From assembly GCF_003061515.1 (NCBI RefSeq), contig NZ_CP028924.1, positions 124,001 to 188,000 on the forward strand: a DNA stretch of 64,000 bases, in the 5' to 3' direction. Positions 43,993-54,500 of this stretch are shown here, piece by piece. Below the pieces are notes generated by a model that ran no database searches, was not told the DNA's origin, and saw only the letters and a program-made list of their open reading frames with translations. This stretch comes from Colwellia sp. Arc7-D (GTDB taxonomy: Bacteria; Pseudomonadota; Gammaproteobacteria; Enterobacterales; Alteromonadaceae). A program made the position numbers and the translations under genes. The number at the start of each line of letters is the position of its first letter. The stretch's first letter is position 1.

Positions 43993-44841
43993 TGAATGTA
44001 TAAAAATATTAACTATGCTACTAAGCCTATTATCAATAGGTATGACAGCGCTTAAGAAAGTGAGTGATGTAATGAAGCTAAATAATATTTTCTTTAAGAT
44101 GATCAAATTACAACCAGTTTGAGCTACTAAAAGTTGTGTGCGAAGCCACCTTTAAATGTGTAATCGACAGTAGGCTTAATACTTTTAAAGCACTTTTATC
44201 AAATAAGTAATATTTTAAGAAATTTTTAGCTCTATTTTTAACGAAAATATATACTATAAAAAACATGTTCCACTAAAGTTATGCACTTAAAATCAAAGCG
44301 TTTTTATCACACATGTTACCTTGTGTACTGATATCTTTCTTTATGCTATTTTTTTGTTATTTGGCATTCATGGAGCCTGATAAGGCTCTTTCAATTCGTT
44401 ATATATCTATCGGAAGTGTTACATTTTCCTTGTCGTTAATTGGTTATTGGGGATATTGTCGATATTATGGACGAAGAAACCTCATGATCCTTTTTACTCT
44501 GTAATATATACATTGTTCTTTTCATTTATCTATCTAGGCTCTGTTTTTAAGCGTTAAGCACAAGGAAATTAGTGAAGATATCATTAATAACAATCCCTTG
44601 CGTTGTTAGCATAATGGATTTTGTTATCTGGTTTATACTTAAACTATAATGTTAATGCGTTTTAAGTCTGGTGTGTGCTTAATTATTTATAGTTGTTGGC
44701 ATTTCAATCGTTGTTGGTGCAAGTGTATTGACAGCACTGCGTCATGTAAATGGTGACAGAAATGGTGGCATATTTATTTTTAACTTTTTATTTTTGATTT
44801 AATTGTTTGATAAATGTAGTGTTAATTAATTTTACTATATT
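43993..44841. other. Gene-poor right end of the island
   Basis: No well-supported gene. A 63-codon frame at 44313-44504 would encode two hydrophobic helices, but no ribosome site is visible. The last 100 bp hold GGTGACA/GGTGGCA repeats (44751-44772) facing the right attachment site. Confidence 0.45.
44751..44772 (+). repeat. Arm-type integrase-site-like repeats, right end
   Basis: TGGTGACAGAA (44751-44761) and ATGGTGGCATA (44762-44772) are adjacent copies of a GGTGRCA core, about 70 bp inside attR. They mirror the pair near attL. Confidence 0.5.
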
Positions 44842-44861
44842 CAGATCCAGAACATAGAATA
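44842..44861 (+). other. Right attachment site (attR), likely the original yicC 3' end
   Basis: CAGATCCAGAACATAGAATA is followed by G, so it reads in frame as QIQNIE and TAG stop. Both copies code for the same YicC tail, as expected when an island replaces the gene end it splits. Confidence 0.85.
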
Positions 44862-44887
44862 GTGTTTTAGTTTATTTTAATCACTGG

Positions 44888-44928
44888 AAAGCCATAGTTA
44901 ACACTTAAGTTGAACTATGGCTTTTTTT
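44888..44928 (+). terminator. Probable original yicC terminator, displaced by the island
   Basis: AAAGCCATAGTT and AACTATGGCTTT form a perfect 12-bp stem with a 13-nt loop, running into seven T. It lies 27 bp after attR, with no intact gene directly upstream on the plus strand. Confidence 0.82.
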
Positions 44929-45019
44929 ATGACGTATCCGTTATATTCAGATAGAAAAACCTTAGGTTGCTTGGTATAACTTATTCTCAGTTTACGTTAA
45001 CTCGTTATTTTCAATTAGG

Positions 45020-45718
45020 ATGCCTTCATATGATCACATTATCCCAGAGCAATGCCGTGTTATTGGCGTAATGCTAGAGAAAGAAACCACCACACCTGAG
45101 CAATATCCACTTTCAGTCAATGCCATTACCTCCGGCTGTAATCAAAAAAGTAACCGCGAACCGGTAATGTCGCTGAGCGAAAATGATTGGCAAAATACGG
45201 TAGATGAACTGGTACAAATGAATCAGTTAATGATTGACCAAAAAGCATCAAGCCGTGTAAATAAGTATTTTCATCGCTTTTGTAATACAGAATTTGGCAA
45301 CTTACAGTTTTCAGCACAACAACGGGCAATTATTTGCGTGTTATTTTTAAGGGGGCCACAAACACCTGGCGAATTAAGAACGCGAACCACACGGTTAGCT
45401 GACTTTGCCGATGTTAATGAAGTTGAATCTGCTTTGAATCAATTACAAAACCTGAATAACCAAGCACTGGTTAAAAAACTCGAACGTGAACCCGGCAAGC
45501 GAGAGTGTCGTTATGTGCATTTATTTTGTGAAATTGATGAAAGTAGTGCAAGTGAAGCCTATATTCCTCAAGTTGCTTGTGAATCCAACTCTACAACACA
45601 GGTCATGCCATCAGGCGACAACAATCAACTTGCTCAGCGAGTTACCGTGTTAGAGCAACAAGTGGTTGAATTAACCGAGCAAGTCGCTTGTTTAATGGAG
45701 CTACTTGAAGATAAGTGA
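45020..45718 (+). CDS. yceH: YceH family (DUF480) protein
   Basis: A 232-residue conserved protein of two winged-helix-like domains. Family marks are RVIGVMLEKETTTPEQYPLS, AITSGCNQKSNREPVM, and CVLFLRGPQTPGELRTRT. The C-terminus is a short coiled coil (VTVLEQQVVELTEQVACLMELL). A role is not firmly known; the fold suggests nucleic-acid or protein binding. It is the first core gene after the island. Confidence 0.94.
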   Translation: MPSYDHIIPEQCRVIGVMLEKETTTPEQYPLSVNAITSGCNQKSNREPVMSLSENDWQNTVDELVQMNQLMIDQKASSRVNKYFHRFCNTEFGNLQFSAQQRAIICVLFLRGPQTPGELRTRTTRLADFADVNEVESALNQLQNLNNQALVKKLEREPGKRECRYVHLFCEIDESSASEAYIPQVACESNSTTQVMPSGDNNQLAQRVTVLEQQVVELTEQVACLMELLEDK

Positions 45719-45785
45719 CATTAATTTAATCGATGGGTAATTACGGCTTTGATAATATTTCTTAAATGTTTAATGCTTTAAAATA

Positions 45786-46190
45786 TTATTGCGAATGCAC
45801 TAACCCAGTATCATCTCGCTCAAAGCCATGACAAATATAACCCACTAACTGTCGTTTTTTCTTCGATATTTTATGAAAATGCTCAAAGCCGACTGAAAAG
45901 GCAAATGGGTTGGCGTTGTAGTCGGCGTATGATTGATCTGCGCCGTTCTTGGCCTCGCGAACACCTGCGGCGAATGAGCTTAAAAAGTCGTCACGATTAT
46001 TGAGCAGAATAGTGGTAGCGCCGGTATCGCTTTCAACAAGCTCTAATGCGCCTAGCTCAATATATTTGTCGACTACTGTGTTATTGAAAAAACCACTGTA
46101 TTGCTCTGTTTCAATATCATAAGCAGTGGGTGAGTCATGGGTTGCTTCCATTAAAGAGACAAATAATTCACGTACTTTTTTTGAAATCAC
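45786..46190 (-). CDS. Hypothetical protein (134 residues)
   Basis: A soluble protein starting MISKKVRELFVSLMEATHDSPTA, with a Gly-poor alpha/beta body and a basic patch KISKKKRQ. It has no signal peptide. I do not recognise the family. It is convergent with yceH and follows the alpha/beta hydrolase gene by 32 bases on the same strand. Confidence 0.7.
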   Translation of the reverse strand: MISKKVRELFVSLMEATHDSPTAYDIETEQYSGFFNNTVVDKYIELGALELVESDTGATTILLNNRDDFLSSFAAGVREAKNGADQSYADYNANPFAFSVGFEHFHKISKKKRQLVGYICHGFERDDTGLVHSQ

Positions 46191-46222
46191 GCACTATTCC
46201 TTTTAAACTTAATTCAGCTTAT

Positions 46223-47215
46223 TTACTTATCAATAGCTCGATGAAAAGCTTTTATGAAAACTTCATAATTTTCGAAGTGCGGCATATGCCCAAGCCCTTC
46301 TAATTCGATCAGCATAGAGCCTTTAATTCTATTTTGAGTATTAATACCTAGTTGTTTGAAATTGCCCAGTTCTCTAGTTTCACCTTTTTTTAACCAACCT
46401 CTACCCGGACCGGTTTGATCTCTGGTACCAATAATAAGGACAGTTTCAGTTTTTATTTGTGAAAACTTATCCACCATATTTTCAGAGAAGATAGGTCCAT
46501 AAGTTAAGGCATTATTCCATGCAACTAGCTTCCAATCGTCACCTTCAAGCATACCCTTTAAAGGAACTAAAAGTTTTTCATATTCGTTTGACCATTGGCC
46601 ATCATAATAATTTTTAATTTGATAATTTCTTGCTTTATCTAAGGTCTTAGCAAGCTCATTTTTATAGAAAAAATTAGTGTCTTTAAAGTCAGTATATTTA
46701 CCATAGTCTTCTAATCCAATAGGGTTAATTAAAATCAATTTATTAACTCTAGGTGCATAATTAGCGGCGAAAGTTGTTGCTAACATTCCGCCCATTGAAT
46801 GTCCTACAAGCACAATTTCTTCAACCTGCAAGCTATCCAGTAATAGCTTAGTATTTAAGGAAAATTGGCCAAAACTATATTGATAATAATCAGGTTTTGA
46901 AGATTTACCAAAACCAATTTGATCAGGGATGATAACTCGGTGATTATTTTTAAGTAGATCGTTCGCAACCTTTTCCCAGTAGTAACCTGAAAAGTTTTTC
47001 CCGTGGAGTAATACAAAGGTTTTTTGCGCTTTTTTATCACCAATGTCCATATAGCGCATTTTTAAAGGCTGATTTTGAGAATTAAAATTAAACGTTTTCA
47101 CGTCAAACGGATAAGAAAATCCGTCTAATTCTTTATTATATTTAACAGGAGGGTTAGCAAATGCATATGACATTAAGGCAATAAAAGAAAATAAAACATA
47201 ACAAATTTTTTTCAT
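46223..47215 (-). CDS. Exported alpha/beta hydrolase
   Basis: A 330-residue protein with a signal peptide (about 1-20) and an alpha/beta hydrolase fold: oxyanion region VLLHGKNFSGYYW, PDQIGFGKSSKP, nucleophile elbow VGHSMGGM, and a C-terminal catalytic His in GLGHMPHFE. It is likely a periplasmic esterase or lactonase-like enzyme; the substrate is unknown. It stands alone with the hypothetical gene downstream. Confidence 0.9.
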   Translation of the reverse strand: MKKICYVLFSFIALMSYAFANPPVKYNKELDGFSYPFDVKTFNFNSQNQPLKMRYMDIGDKKAQKTFVLLHGKNFSGYYWEKVANDLLKNNHRVIIPDQIGFGKSSKPDYYQYSFGQFSLNTKLLLDSLQVEEIVLVGHSMGGMLATTFAANYAPRVNKLILINPIGLEDYGKYTDFKDTNFFYKNELAKTLDKARNYQIKNYYDGQWSNEYEKLLVPLKGMLEGDDWKLVAWNNALTYGPIFSENMVDKFSQIKTETVLIIGTRDQTGPGRGWLKKGETRELGNFKQLGINTQNRIKGSMLIELEGLGHMPHFENYEVFIKAFHRAIDK

Positions 47216-47398
47216 ATCAATCTCATTTAATAAGCAGCTTAATTCATAAAGTTGCTAATAGAATACTAAGTTAAAAATATAATGTTCATGTATAAAAACA
47301 GGACTTTTAAGTCTTTATGCACGATAGCATAAGGTGGTTAATCACTAATACTTGCTGTCATTCAATATATCAGTGCTTCAAACGCAAGCTTGAGTACT

Positions 47399-48477
47399 TT
47401 AACTACCCAATATTTTAAGGGGCAGCGATAAGGCATCATTGCCAGTTTGACCAACTAGCCAAATAATAGCGCTTAAACCACCTACCGTAAAAACATACCA
47501 CAAGGCTGATACAATTTGTGCATAGCGATTAAGTGGTAATAACTGGCTAAGGTGTCGGCGTTTATATTCAAAAAATATTTCAATACTGCCAATAGCTAGT
47601 AAAAAGCCTAGCAGGGCTAAACCAAAATAATAACTGATATAAATGCCTAGTGCTGCGCCCAATGCACAAGCAATTAAGCCCACTTTAGAGTTGATTGAAA
47701 AAGCGATGCTTTTTAGTACGTGGCCGCCATCTAATGGCAAAATAGGTAACAAGTTAAATAAATTGAGGAGGGCGTTGAATACCGCTAAACCGGCCAGTAT
47801 TTCTAGATCAGTTATCCAATAGCCAATTAAGCAGGCAATAGAGAGTATTAAACCAAAGAATGGCCCCATAATCGAAATAACGATATCTTGCCAGCGGGTA
47901 TTAATTTTGTCATCGCTCAGCGCTAATCCCCAACAAAGGGAATGAGGTATATGCCTTTGGTTTTTAAGCCGAAGTATTTCATCGCTTTAATATGGCCATA
48001 CTCATGAAAAACTAAACAAAGAATAAGTGCGATGGCAAATTCTATAGAAAATAACCAGCTATATGCCGCTAAGCTGCCTGCTGCGAATAACACTTTTATT
48101 ACTTTGGCACTTTTGAGTAATTTTAAGCCCAAGCCTGCCATACCAATAAAGCTAAATTTCATCGGCTGTTTTTCACCTGGGGTGATTTGGCGTTGTTCTA
48201 TGTCTTTCTCAAGTAGGGTGTTGTCGTGCACTAGTTCGTTATTAACTAATAATTGAAATTGCAGTGCGAAAGGTTGCCATTGTAATGAACCGTTAAGTTC
48301 AACAGGTAATTCGCCTTGCTCACTTTGCAGCGTAAATTTATGTGAAAAGTTATCGCCGTCGGCATTAGCATTAATTTGAGATACGCATTGGTCGTCCCAA
48401 AACAGCTCTTGCCACCCAGCCATTGAACCTTCTAAACGGAGTTTTTTACCTAAACAGTCTATTTCTAATAATTGCAC
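47399..48477 (-). pseudogene. Site-2 protease family membrane metalloprotease, frameshifted
   Basis: Two adjacent frames make one M50 protease. The first (48477-47923) has a soluble N-terminal part, membrane helices and the zinc motif HEYGH, and ends LIPFVGD-stop. The second frame gives LALSDDKINTRWQDIVISI, then MGPFFGL and the third ligand region NLLPILPLDGGHV. One extra G in the minus-strand G4 (C4 at 47928-47931) would read FVGGLALSDD, the expected family sequence. The break is therefore one base in a homopolymer, and the intact protein would be about 360 residues. Confidence 0.85.
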
Positions 48478-48567
48478 TTCATTGGCTCTATGTTTAAAGC
48501 CTTAGCCGATAATATTTATATTAATTGGGCGAGAAGGCTAGTTGAAAAATTAAGTAAACTTTATGCG

Positions 48568-49761
48568 TTACTTCGTTCGATGCGTAACCGCTAAAATACT
48601 TTTTACTAGATATTCGATTTTATGCTCTGGAATTGAGGCTAAATTAATACGGCCGTTGTTCAAGCCGTATATTGCATATTGATCTCGAAGTTGCTCCATT
48701 TGCTCAGGTGATGCTGGCAACATTGCAAACATGCCTTCTTGAGAGAGAATATAGTCAAAATAATTATCTCCAGATTGTTGGCAAAATGCTGCGCAAAGTT
48801 TTGTTCTTATACTTTTAATTTTAATATTTATTTGTGCCAATTCTTCAGACCAGATATTTTTTAAAGCTGGGTCTTTAATAATAGTTTTCACAATTTCAGC
48901 CCCGTTCGACGGTGGCACCCAATAAGTGGCTTTGCTCATGATGGCCAGTTGCGATTGTGCTTTGTCGGCCTCTGCTTGTGTTGGACTGAGAATATAAGCA
49001 GCGCCAACTCTATCGCTATATAAACCAAAATTTTTCGAGCAACTAACACAAAGGGCTAAGCGTTCAACCGTATTAGCAATAGTCAGTAATCCGGCTGCAT
49101 CTTCATTTAAACCATCAGCAAAGCCTTGATAGGCAGTGTCGATTAAGGGTAAAAAGTTGTTTGATTTTGCTAATTGAGCAAGTTGCTGCCAATGCTGCAA
49201 TGTTAATCGTAAACCTGAAGGGTTATGGCAAGAGCCATGCAGTAGCACAACGTCATTTTCACCTAGCTTTTCGAGCGTATTGAACATAGCACTTTCATCA
49301 AGTGTCATGGTTTTATAGTCAATAAAGGGGTATTCCTCATACGCCAAGCCTGCGGCTTTAATCGTAGGGATATGGTTGGCGTAAGTTGGGTCGCTTACCC
49401 AAATTTTAGCCTTAGGGTTTGCCAGCTTAATTAAATCTAAAATAGCACGTAAACCACCACTGCCACCTGCTGTTTGTACGCCACTGACGAAACCTGTAAC
49501 CGCTTGGTTTGCAAATACTAGCTCTTGTAGTAATTGCACATATTCAAGATCACCCTTTGAGCCCACATAGCTTTTATTGCGTCCGGCATTGGCAAGTTGC
49601 TGGTCAACGGCTTTCACCGCTTGCATTAACAGTACGTTGTTATTGGCATCTTTATAAACACCTACGCTTAAATCTACTTTAAAGGGTCTGTCATCTTTAG
49701 ATGAACGTGCCATTAGTTCAACAATTTCGTCGGCGGCAGGTTGAGCAATATTAGCGAACAT
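48568..49761 (-). CDS. tyrB: Aromatic amino acid / aspartate aminotransferase
   Basis: A class I PLP-dependent aminotransferase of 397 residues, interconverting tyrosine, phenylalanine or aspartate and their 2-oxo acids. Typical features are VDLSVGVYKD, NPKAKIWVSDPTYANH, LLHGSCHNPSG, PLIDTAYQGF and the PLP-lysine motif SCSKNFGLYSDRVG. The C-terminus ends RINLASIPEHKIEYL. Whether it is primarily aromatic or aspartate-specific cannot be read from sequence; the tyrB symbol is a best guess. It is monocistronic. Confidence 0.88.
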   Translation of the reverse strand: MFANIAQPAADEIVELMARSSKDDRPFKVDLSVGVYKDANNNVLLMQAVKAVDQQLANAGRNKSYVGSKGDLEYVQLLQELVFANQAVTGFVSGVQTAGGSGGLRAILDLIKLANPKAKIWVSDPTYANHIPTIKAAGLAYEEYPFIDYKTMTLDESAMFNTLEKLGENDVVLLHGSCHNPSGLRLTLQHWQQLAQLAKSNNFLPLIDTAYQGFADGLNEDAAGLLTIANTVERLALCVSCSKNFGLYSDRVGAAYILSPTQAEADKAQSQLAIMSKATYWVPPSNGAEIVKTIIKDPALKNIWSEELAQINIKIKSIRTKLCAAFCQQSGDNYFDYILSQEGMFAMLPASPEQMEQLRDQYAIYGLNNGRINLASIPEHKIEYLVKSILAVTHRTK

Positions 49762-49897
49762 GAGATCTCTTTGATTAAATTATAAAGTAAGTTAGTGATG
49801 TTAAATTTAGCTAATTATTATTGGCTTTCGGTCTGAATTATTTGAATCAATGTTGTACTCTTAGTTCATCCGCAAAAACCCAATTAATCTTTTTTAA

Positions 49898-51220
49898 CTA
49901 ATCAGATTCTGAATGACCGGCCCAGATATCAGCATTAATGGTTTTTTTCTTTTTACGTTTTTTCTTACCGCTTCCTTCTGGCGCTGCCATTGGCTTACTT
50001 TCAGCGAGCAATTGAGCTAACAGTTGGTCATTAAGCGCTTCGTCGACTTCAAAACCCTCAACTTGTTCACGCTCTAAACGAATTTTATGCTTCTTTTCGA
50101 TAACGCTAAAGTGATGATAATCTTCATAATCAATCAGCGATAATGCTAAGCCTACTTCACCAGCTCGGCCACTTCGGCCAATACGATGCATGTAATCTGA
50201 CGGGCTTCTGGGTAAATCAAAATTGATCACAACCGGTAGTTTTTCAATGTCTAAACCACGGGCAGCAATATCGGTGGCAATTAATACATCAATCTCACCG
50301 GTTTTAAAGGCTTCAAGTACTCGACTACGCGCGCCTTGGCCTTTATCTCCATGAAATACTTCAACAGTAATGCCACGCTTAGACAATTTTGACGCTAAGT
50401 GCTCACAACTATTTTTCGCATTGACAAAAATAAGCGCTTGTCGCCATTGATGCTGCTGAATTAGGTGTGCTAAAAGGGCGGTTTTTTCGCCTTTATTTAC
50501 CGTAAACACACGTTGAACTAAAGTACTGCTATCAGCACTTTGCACTTGTATTTCAATGGGATTGTTGAGCAATTTTTGGGTTAACTCTTTTACTTGCTCT
50601 GGAAATGTCGCTGAAAAAAGTAAAGTTTGTTTTTTATTGGGTAATAACGCTAACAGCGCAGACAGTTCTTCAGTAAAACCTAAACTTAACATTCTGTCGG
50701 CTTCATCGAGTACTAGAGTGTTTACCTTATCTAGTTTAATCGCGTTACTTGAAATTAAGTCGAGGAGACGGCCCGGCGTTGCCACTAAAATATCGGTACC
50801 ACCACGTAATGCCAACATTTGTGTATTGGCCGACACACCACCGAAAACCGCGACTGTTTTAATTTTTCCGTTAAAGTGCGCAGCATAAGACTTAATGCTG
50901 TCAGCCACTTGTTTTGCTAGTTCACGCGTAGGTACTAAAATGAGTCCGGTAACATAATTACCCTTGTTAGTTTGACTGTTTTTTTCAGTATTGGATGATT
51001 GTAACTGTTGTATTTGCTGCAACATTGGCAGTGCAAAGGTGGCGGTTTTTCCTGAGCCGGTATTTGCTCCTGCAATTAAATCACGTCTGGCTAATATACT
51101 AGGAATAGCTTGCGCTTGAATAGGTGTAGGTTGCAGATATTCAAGCTCAGATAAGCGAGCTAATATAGGTTCAATAAGGCCAAGTTGTGTAAAGTTGGCT
51201 GGTGTAGTCGCTGTGGTCAT
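49898..51220 (-). CDS. DEAD-box RNA helicase (RhlE-like)
   Basis: A 440-residue ATP-dependent RNA helicase. Motifs in order are the Q motif (PTPIQAQAIP), I (GANTGSGKT), Ia (PTRELAKQV), II (DEAD), III (SAT), V (ATDIAARGLDIE) and VI (HRIGRSGRAG). A basic tail (KKKRKKKK) resembles RhlE/SrmB-type RNA-binding extensions. The probable role is ribosome assembly or mRNA turnover in cold conditions. It is a stand-alone gene. Confidence 0.94.
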   Translation of the reverse strand: MTTATTPANFTQLGLIEPILARLSELEYLQPTPIQAQAIPSILARRDLIAGANTGSGKTATFALPMLQQIQQLQSSNTEKNSQTNKGNYVTGLILVPTRELAKQVADSIKSYAAHFNGKIKTVAVFGGVSANTQMLALRGGTDILVATPGRLLDLISSNAIKLDKVNTLVLDEADRMLSLGFTEELSALLALLPNKKQTLLFSATFPEQVKELTQKLLNNPIEIQVQSADSSTLVQRVFTVNKGEKTALLAHLIQQHQWRQALIFVNAKNSCEHLASKLSKRGITVEVFHGDKGQGARSRVLEAFKTGEIDVLIATDIAARGLDIEKLPVVINFDLPRSPSDYMHRIGRSGRAGEVGLALSLIDYEDYHHFSVIEKKHKIRLEREQVEGFEVDEALNDQLLAQLLAESKPMAAPEGSGKKKRKKKKTINADIWAGHSESD

Positions 51221-51565
51221 TAATCTCGAGGCTCAAAACAAGGGCAATAGCGTATTATTTTAGCGTATTTATGGCCTACAGAGTAAGTTAATTTCATTAA
51301 AGCCTGTTAGATAAAGTGCTTCTTGATAACATAAAATCAGAGTCTATATTGGACAAAGCATGAAATTAAATTTATTTTTAACGATATTGCTGATGCTGTA
51401 CTTATGAATAAGCCGTGGTTATGGTATTATTCGAATGAAATATGAGTAATCCGTTGTTAGTTATAGTGCTTGAAAGTACTATTGCTACTTTTATCCTTTG
51501 AGAAGAGATAACGTCTTAACTTTTCAACTTACCAATAGACTTAAATGCTTAATAATTAAAACCCT
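51221..51565. other. Divergent intergenic region between helicase genes
   Basis: About 345 bp between the DEAD-box gene (minus) and the SNF2 gene (plus), presumably carrying both promoters. I see no RNA gene, strong repeat or convincing small gene in it. Confidence 0.45.
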
Positions 51566-54500
51566 ATGGCAATAAATATCTTCACACCTGAACTACTTGA
51601 ACGACACTTTAGTAAAAATGAATGGAAAAAAGGCACGAGAATTTTTCAGTCTCAAGGCGTAAAAACGTGTGCTCTTGACGGTGAAACTATTCGTGGTGTT
51701 GTGTCTAGTGAACGCGCAAATCAGTCAAGTTATTTAACGCGTTTAGTTTTTGAAGGAAAAAATGGTGATATTGCCAGTTTTTGTGATTGTTATATTGGAC
51801 GTGATTGCAAACACGGAGCTGCACTAGCGCAGAGTTTTATTCATCAGCACTTTGACCCTAACAGCACAGCTTCGCCAGAAAAAGTGATTGAAAAGTGGCT
51901 AAATCGTTTTCAAGCTCAACCCACGAGATATCAGCCTAATAATTTGCAAAAGTCGTTATTATATTTTTTAAAACCTAATAGCTATATTGATGATGACTAT
52001 TTCACTTTATCGATTAAATCTGCACGATCTAAAGTTAATGGTGGTTGGAGCCAAACGTTGAGCACCGAGCACTCGGCAAGCTCCTTAATTAATAGTGCAT
52101 ACGCGAATAACGATGATGTGGCGATACTTACTGAACTTATGCGCACCAATCAATTTGGCGATAATATTAAGTATTTTGATTTATTTGAACAAATTATCAA
52201 AACCAATCGCTGCTTTTGGCAAACAAGTTACAACTTAGACGAAGCTATTACCTTAGGTGCTCCTTTAGAAGCACAATGGCAATGGCAAGCGCTGGGTAAC
52301 CATTTACACACGCTGAAACTGGTTTTTGATCAACCAACTACTAATATTCTTATCGTTAAAGCGCAACCGCTTTGTTATTACGACGAAGAACAAAACTGTT
52401 TTGGCAAAATTAATACCAACACCCAATGTGATTTTGAAGCTGACTTACTCAACTCTCCTATTTTTGAAGAAGATAAATTACCTTGGGTGATGAATAAGCT
52501 GTCGATGTCGTTGGGCGATGCGGTACAGCGTTTACCAAAACCTAAAACAGAGTTCTCACAAGAGTTAACTAAACCTGAGGTTTATTTACACTTTTCGACA
52601 CCGTCAAAATCTAATCCAGAAACGGGTTATGTAAAAGTTAACTTTTCGTATCAAGGCAGCTTAGTTAACCCGCATGATAAAAATGTAACCGTATCGCCAG
52701 ACAACATAAGTACTGGCAAGGTTAAGCTTTATAGGGATTTAGCCTTTGAGCAAAGCGTTGTTGATAAATTAACGAGTTTAAAATTTAGTGTACAACCTGA
52801 GCCAAAACGTTACACGTTTACTAACGAAGACTATTTAAATAAAAATAAAACCCCTAAGTTTTCAATGTTAATGCAAGGTCGATTTTTTTGGCAGGCGCTT
52901 GTGCATCAAGAAGTCCCTCTACTAAAAGACTTAGGTTGGCATATAAGTTTTGCGGATAATTTTTACTATAAAGCACTCTCAACGGACAGCATATTTGATG
53001 CAGAAGTTATTGAAACCGACGATCATGATTTTTTCTCCTTAGGTTTAAACTTAACCGTTGATGGTAAAAAAATGCCGGCGTTCCCTATTTTGCTCGGCGC
53101 TATTGAGCAATTGCCAAAATCTGCTTTGCTTGATAAAGAAAAAGAACAACTGATTGCCCCTGAATCACTCATTTATGTTGATTTAGACAATGGTGATTTT
53201 GTTGCTTTGCGCTATAAAAGTGTTCAGCCATTATTAAAACAGTTTATTGAATTGTTTATGCCAAATGCTTTAAACAGTGATGGTACGTTAAAGTTATCTC
53301 GTTTTCAGGGTCATCAAACATTATCGATGTTAGACGATCAAGGCATGATCGCAACAGGAACAAGTAAGTTAAGATCATTGGCCGATAAGCTCCGAGATTT
53401 TCAACAAGTCACTACCGTGCCGGTACCAAAAGGTTTAAACGCTACATTGCGTACTTACCAGCATCAAGGGCTTAACTGGTTGCAGTTTTTGCGTGAATAT
53501 CAATTAAACGGTATTTTGGCTGATGACATGGGGTTAGGTAAAACCATTCAAGCTTTGGCGCATTTGTTAATTGAAAAACAGCAAGGTCGATTAACGAAGC
53601 CGGTATTAATTGTAGCGCCAACCAGTGTTATTTTTAACTGGGCTAATGAAATAGAAAAATTTACCCCGCAGCTTTCTTATCAGGTCTTGCATGGCAGTAA
53701 ACGTCAACAGCACTTTAATTGTTTAGATCGCAACGACGGTGAAGAACCTGTTGATATTATTATTACCAGTTATGCGTTAATTATTAAAGATTTAGACCTT
53801 TATCGAGAACAACCATTTTATTACCTTATTCTTGATGAAGCACATTATATTAAAAATACTAAAACACAATTATATCAAGCGTTTCTGTTACTTAAAGCAC
53901 AGCATAAACTGTGCTTGACGGGTACACCGATGGAAAATCATCTGGGTGAGTTTTGGGCGCAATTTAACTTTTTACTGCCGGGGTTTTTAGGTGGGCAAAG
54001 ACAATTTACCAAACTCTTTAGAACGCCGATTGAAAAGCATGCTGATCACGACCGTAAGCAGTTGCTAAATCAGCGAATTAAACCATTTATATTACGCAGA
54101 ACCAAAGATAAAATTGCCACTGAATTACCACCAAAAACCGAAATTATTCAAAAGCTTCGTATTGAGGGTAAACAGGCTGAGCTTTATGAGTCAGTAAGAT
54201 TGGCGATGGATAGCCGCTTAAAAGATATTATTGCTGAGAAAGGGTTAAAGCGTAGTCAGATTGAAGTACTTGATGCGTTATTAAAATTAAGACAAGTGTG
54301 TAACCACCCTAAATTACTGGCACTTGAAGGCGCTAAAAAGGTAAATCAATCAGCAAAACTCGATTATTTAATGGAAACATTGCCTGAGCAAATTGATGAA
54401 GGACGTAGAATATTAATATTTTCGCAGTTCACCAGTATGCTGAGTTTAATAGAAGAAGCGTTAATAGATGCGGGTATTGGCCATGTTAAATTAACTGGCT

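Larger units (their letters stand above)
33316..44861. mobile_element. Genomic island integrated at the 3' end of yicC
   Basis: An 11.5-kb insert is bounded by copies of CAGATCCAGAAYATAGAATA at 33316-33335 and 44842-44861 (19 of 20 identical). A tyrosine integrase lies just inside the left end. The contents are accessory: unknown, HNH and HEPN-like genes on the minus strand, then an envelope lipoprotein cluster on the plus strand. Many genes are broken and the DNA is AT-rich. The yicC 3' end is a known insertion site for mobilizable genomic islands of Vibrio (the MGIVflInd1 type). I did not recognise their oriT or mobilisation genes here. Confidence 0.88.

Noticed and set aside
44313..44504. 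63-codon two-helix ORF at the island's right end
   Set aside because: No ribosome site or homologue is recognised; mentioned only in the gap entry.
33337..44841. Prophage
   Set aside because: No capsid, terminase, tail or lysis genes are visible in the island; only an integrase remnant and accessory genes.
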